The translations under genes were made by a program, and so were the position numbers. From JBOFLO01 sp051657905 (GTDB lineage: Bacteria; Patescibacteriota; Gracilibacteria; UBA1369): a DNA stretch of 17,559 bases. The stretch's first letter is position 1. Each line of letters starts with the position of its first letter. This document shows positions 14,493 to 17,559 of the stretch, in pieces. The notes beneath the pieces are model-generated. The model was not told the DNA's origin and did not search any database. It saw nothing but the letters and a program-made list of their open reading frames with translations. The stretch spans positions 1 through 17,559 of the forward strand of contig JBOFLO010000058.1 in assembly GCA_051657905.1 (NCBI GenBank), written 5' to 3'.

Positions 14493-15602
14493 ATGAACAG
14501 TCTTCCTACTTTCTATCTTGTCGCGGGGGCTATGGCCTTTATTCCCGCTTTAATTTGGCTAACTTTCATCTTTCGTAAACAGAAAAGGAAAATTCTCCAG
14601 ACTTTTTTGTTTCTAACCGGCATTTTCTCCGTATTGCCAATTTTTTTGTTGCAATATTTTTTCAGTCAATTCCCACAATTTAACTTCATTGCCGTATTAG
14701 ATAGCCAAATCACCAACCCGCACCTCCATTATCTGTTAATTTTAGCCTGGGTCAGCGTCACCGAAGAGCTGATCAAACAATGGCTAATCCGTTATTTCGA
14801 CAACAAATTTCTAATCATTGAAACCATCAATGACTCTATTCAGTTCAGTTTAATTTCCGCCCTTGGCTTTTCCTTTGCCGAAAATATCTTCTATTTTTAT
14901 CAAATTGGCACAGAACTCGGTATCCAATCGCTTTTCGTAGCCTATTTATTCCGCTCAATTTTCACAACGGCCGCTCATTTGGTTTTCTCTGGTTTCTTTG
15001 GCTACTATTATGGCATCGCCAAATTTTCCATCAGCATTATTGAACAATCCAACTGGGCCGGCAAAAAACATTTTTTCTCCAAATTAATTGGCAAAATTCT
15101 CAATATTTCCCAAATTCAAGCTTATCGTGAATCAACTATACTAAAAGGTCTTTTCCTAGCCATCATCATGCACACCTTCTTCAACTATTTGCTTCAATTA
15201 AATTACATTATCCCCGCCACAATTTTCATCCTAACTTCCTATTTCTTACTGCGTCGACTTTTAAAAAACCGCGCCGGCCAATTGATTTTGGTACAAGATG
15301 CCAGCTTAACTCGTCAATCCAGTATGGCTCAAAATGACGAACAGGTGGTTATTGAATTAATGGGTATGTGGTTTAATAAAAAACGTTTCGTAGATGTAAT
15401 TCATATTTGCGAAAGATTATTAAAACGTGACCCCGACAACAAAGTAGTTCAGTTATTTAAAGCCAAGGCCATCGATCAAATGGAACTAAATAATCCTTAT
15501 CAAAAAGTTTTAACCAAACTTTTCCCTACCAAAAGTCTTTCTTCCAATCAAAAATCCATTTTCGAAAATATTTCCCAAAACGATCAGTCCAGTATAAAAT
15601 AG
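14493..15602 (+). CDS. PrsW-family intramembrane metalloprotease with C-terminal soluble tail
   Basis: A 369-residue multi-pass membrane protein. The conserved PrsW blocks are present in order: EELIKQ (91-96, paired Glu), GFSFAENIFYF (125-135), RSIFTTAAHLVFSGFFGYYYG (154-174, His162) and a last MHTFFNY (226-232, His227). Helices lie about 6-27, 36-56, 79-97, 113-135, 147-173, 216-236 and 239-255. In Bacillus, PrsW cuts the anti-sigma factor RsiW at site 1, so a place beside an anti-sigma kinase and antagonist is notable. Residues about 283-330 form a helical, TPR-like stretch (RFVDVIHICERLLKRDPDN), which is extra to the family core. It follows the STAS gene after 14 bases and precedes a glycosyltransferase by 20 bases. 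Confidence 0.85.
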   Translation: MNSLPTFYLVAGAMAFIPALIWLTFIFRKQKRKILQTFLFLTGIFSVLPIFLLQYFFSQFPQFNFIAVLDSQITNPHLHYLLILAWVSVTEELIKQWLIRYFDNKFLIIETINDSIQFSLISALGFSFAENIFYFYQIGTELGIQSLFVAYLFRSIFTTAAHLVFSGFFGYYYGIAKFSISIIEQSNWAGKKHFFSKLIGKILNISQIQAYRESTILKGLFLAIIMHTFFNYLLQLNYIIPATIFILTSYFLLRRLLKNRAGQLILVQDASLTRQSSMAQNDEQVVIELMGMWFNKKRFVDVIHICERLLKRDPDNKVVQLFKAKAIDQMELNNPYQKVLTKLFPTKSLSSNQKSIFENISQNDQSSIK

Positions 15603-15622
15603 GCTCACCTTAAAACCAACAA

Positions 15623-16735
15623 ATGAGCCTCAATAAACTCAAAATCGCTTTGGTTTGCGATTGGTTAACTAACGCCGGCGGCGCAGAAAAAGTCATTCTT
15701 GGCTTACATAAGCTTTTTCCGAACGCCCCGATTTACACCAGTTTATATAATCCAGAAAAAGTAAAAGGCTTTGAAAAAGCAAAAATCATCACTTCTTACT
15801 TACAAAAAATTCCCGGCGCCAAAAGCAATCATCAATACTTCCTCAATTTCCTCCCTCAAGTTTTCGAAAGTTTCGATTTCAATGAATATGACATAGTTAT
15901 TTCCAGCTCACACTCCTGTGCAAAAGGAATCATTGTTAAACCAGGAACTCTACACGTTTCCTACTGCCATTCACCGATGCGCTATGCTTGGGAAAACAGT
16001 CAAAACTATATTCAAACTTATCAAACCACCGGTTTAGTTAAAAAAATTGCTCCGTTTTTTCTACATAAAATTCGCATGTGGGATCGCCTAACCGCTGATC
16101 GCGTAGATCAATTTGTTGCCAACTCCAATTATGTAAAAAATCGCATCCATAAGTATTATCGCAAACCATCAAAAGTAATTTATCCTTTTATTAATCCAGA
16201 AAATTTTCAAGCTGGAAACAACAGACAAGAGTTTTTTCTGGCCGTCGGTAGATTAACTTCTTATAAAAAATTCGATTTATTAGTCGAAACTTTTAATGAT
16301 TTAGGCTATCCTCTAAAAATTGCCGGGAGCGGAGGAATGAAAAAGAAATTAGAAAAAATTGCCAAGAAAAATATTGAATTTTTAGGGTTTGTAAATGATC
16401 AAGATCTTAAAAAACTTTACAGCGAAGCAAAAGCTCTTTTATTCCCACAAATTGAAGACTTTGGCATTATTCCATTAGAAGCCATGGCTAGTGGATGCCC
16501 AATTATAGCTTTTAAAAAAGGTGGAGCTTTGGAAACAATTATTCCCGAAGAAACAGGTGTGTTTTTTGAAGAGCAAACTCCCGCTTCCTTAAAAAATGCC
16601 GTTTATGAATTTCAAACTAAATCCTTCGATTCTCAAAAAATTCGTGCTCATGCCGAAAAATTTAGCCAAGAAAGATTTAACAAAGAAATTTTAGAACTCG
16701 TCAACGAACAGTGGACTCAATTACAAACTAAATAA
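15623..16735 (+). CDS. GT4-family glycosyltransferase (WbaZ-like)
   Basis: A 370-residue GT-B fold, retaining glycosyltransferase that transfers a sugar from a nucleotide-sugar donor, most likely mannose-type by its resemblance to WbaZ proteins, in surface-polysaccharide assembly. The N-terminal half has KIALVCDWLTNAGGAEKVI (7-25) with the acceptor-side glycine-rich loop, and HVSYCHSPMRYAW (111-123). The C-terminal half has AVGRLTSYKKFDLLVE (207-222), the phosphate-contacting Arg/Lys pair, and the EX7E motif with Glu278 and Glu286 in EDFGIIPLEAMASGCPII. It lies between the PrsW-like gene and a Wzz-like gene with gaps of 20 and 6 bases and is therefore in the same transcription unit. Donor and acceptor sugars cannot be read from the sequence. 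Confidence 0.93.
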   Translation: MSLNKLKIALVCDWLTNAGGAEKVILGLHKLFPNAPIYTSLYNPEKVKGFEKAKIITSYLQKIPGAKSNHQYFLNFLPQVFESFDFNEYDIVISSSHSCAKGIIVKPGTLHVSYCHSPMRYAWENSQNYIQTYQTTGLVKKIAPFFLHKIRMWDRLTADRVDQFVANSNYVKNRIHKYYRKPSKVIYPFINPENFQAGNNRQEFFLAVGRLTSYKKFDLLVETFNDLGYPLKIAGSGGMKKKLEKIAKKNIEFLGFVNDQDLKKLYSEAKALLFPQIEDFGIIPLEAMASGCPIIAFKKGGALETIIPEETGVFFEEQTPASLKNAVYEFQTKSFDSQKIRAHAEKFSQERFNKEILELVNEQWTQLQTK

Positions 16736-16741
16736 TTATTC

Positions 16742-17317
16742 ATGAACTTTAAACAATTTTTCAAATCTATCTGGAAATTCAAATTCCTGATAATTCTAAC
16801 AACATTTTTAGGTTTAGCAGGGGGATATTTAGCTTATCAAAAAGCTAACCTAACTCCTTTCCAAAACACAGTTTTCTTCAGCATTGCCGCCCAAAGCAAA
16901 ACTGACAACAATACAAGCGCCTTTGAAAATCTTCAGGCCGCAGATCAATTTACTGAAAGCGTCCAAGGCTGGTTCCGCGACCCGGGATTTTTAAATAAAA
17001 TCAATTCAGTTAGTAATGAAAACTTTAGCTTAAATGCCCGTAAACAAGAAAAAAACAACTTACTAATCACATTCGCCAGTCCAAGCGAGGAAAAGGGGAT
17101 TATCCATGCCAACAGCATTAGCCAAGTCCTTCAATCAGAAATTCAAATCTACAATCAGAACTCCGACACTAACTTTAATTTAGCTCTTCAAAATCAAAAC
17201 TTCAGCGAAATTCCAGCAAATTTACTTTTCTACTTTCTAATTGGTTTATTTTCCGGACTATTCTTCCCTATTATTCTTATCTGGCTTTACCTTGAATACT
17301 TCTCCTCTGTTAAATAA
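16742..17317 (+). CDS. Small Wzz-like chain-length determinant protein
   Basis: A 191-residue protein with one helix near each end (about 13-32 and 161-187) and a polar extracytoplasmic middle, the layout of Wzz/polysaccharide co-polymerases that set the chain length of exported polysaccharides. The start FKSIWKFKFLIILTTF and the glycine-rich LAGGYLAY (25-32) fit the family. It is shorter than usual (about 300-350) and lacks an attached tyrosine kinase. No clear Pro-rich motif precedes the second helix. It sits between two glycosyltransferase genes in the same operon. The call rests on topology and context more than on sequence identity. Confidence 0.68.
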   Translation: MNFKQFFKSIWKFKFLIILTTFLGLAGGYLAYQKANLTPFQNTVFFSIAAQSKTDNNTSAFENLQAADQFTESVQGWFRDPGFLNKINSVSNENFSLNARKQEKNNLLITFASPSEEKGIIHANSISQVLQSEIQIYNQNSDTNFNLALQNQNFSEIPANLLFYFLIGLFSGLFFPIILIWLYLEYFSSVK

Positions 17318-17331
17318 TCCAGCATTTATCA

Positions 17332-17559
17332 ATGAACATAATTATTGATCTTCGTCCTTTAAATGGCGGAAATCATTCCGGCGTAGAAATCTACTTACAG
17401 AATTTAGTAAAAACTTTAATTCAAAATTTTCCCGAACATCACTTCTACCTCTACAATAATTCCTTCCACCCCCAACCAAATTTCTTCACCCCCTTCCAGG
17501 CCCCCAACTCCACCCCCATTCAAACCAACTTTCCCAACAAATTCTTTAATCTGGCTTTG
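17332..17559 (+). CDS. Glycosyltransferase, group 1, 5' part
   Basis: The first 76 codons of a gene running off the right edge. The start MNIIIDLRPL followed by SGVEIYLQNLVKTLI (17-31) is the N-terminal beta strand, glycine loop and first helix of GT-B fold, GT4-type glycosyltransferases. It begins 14 bases after the Wzz-like gene, continuing the polysaccharide operon. The DNA of this stretch is unusually rich in C and poor in G (33 C against 2 G in 17461-17520), giving many Pro, Thr, Gln and Asn codons. Confidence 0.75.
   Translation, partial: MNIIIDLRPLNGGNHSGVEIYLQNLVKTLIQNFPEHHFYLYNNSFHPQPNFFTPFQAPNSTPIQTNFPNKFFNLAL

Noticed and set aside
1..17559. UGA recoded to glycine, as in Gracilibacteria
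   Set aside because: All genes are full length with standard code, glycine is encoded by GGN and no in-frame TGA occurs.

Overview
The window is dense, AT-rich bacterial DNA with very short gaps, overlapping genes, few Shine-Dalgarno sites and short versions of housekeeping proteins (for example a 195-residue EF-Ts). Composition, compactness and gene content fit a member of the Candidate Phyla Radiation (Patescibacteria). That placement is inferred from style, not from a phylogenetic marker. Translation is consistent with the ordinary bacterial code: no gene is interrupted by TGA, and none of the 17 visible stop codons is TGA.

Layout: (1) 1-974 (+), the 3' part of murC. (2) 977-5025 (-), a large secreted, C-terminally anchored Ig/fibronectin-type surface protein with its own promoter, followed by a yggT-cysS pair. 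(3) 5176-8319 (+), a two-gene unit: a membrane protein matching the seven-helix part of the '7TM_transglut' family, and a 790-residue fusion of a RimK-like ATP-grasp ligase, a degraded retropepsin-like domain and a DUF1704/MATCAP-type metallopeptidase with HExxxH and QEGLA motifs. (4) 8309-10937 (-), an STAS anti-sigma antagonist, a membrane-bound SpoIIE/RsbU-type phosphatase and queA. (5) 11057-13281 (-), rpsB, a membrane protein with 11-residue repeats, and tsf, ending in a clear intrinsic terminator. (6) 13483-17559 (+), an RsbW-like kinase, a second STAS protein, a PrsW-like membrane protease, a GT4 glycosyltransferase, a small Wzz-like protein and the start of another glycosyltransferase. 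No stretch over 300 bases lacks a gene.

Two themes stand out. One is the ligase/peptidase/7TM unit at 5176-8319. It condenses a neighbourhood known as separate genes in other bacteria into one polypeptide plus one membrane partner, and it probably makes and trims a peptide or amino-acid modification at the membrane. The other is a complete set of Rsb-type partner-switching parts (phosphatase, kinase, two antagonists) split over two transcription units that flank the rpsB-tsf operon. The kinase half is arranged with PrsW and surface-polysaccharide genes, which suggests a signalling circuit linked to envelope state. No sigma factor is visible in the window.
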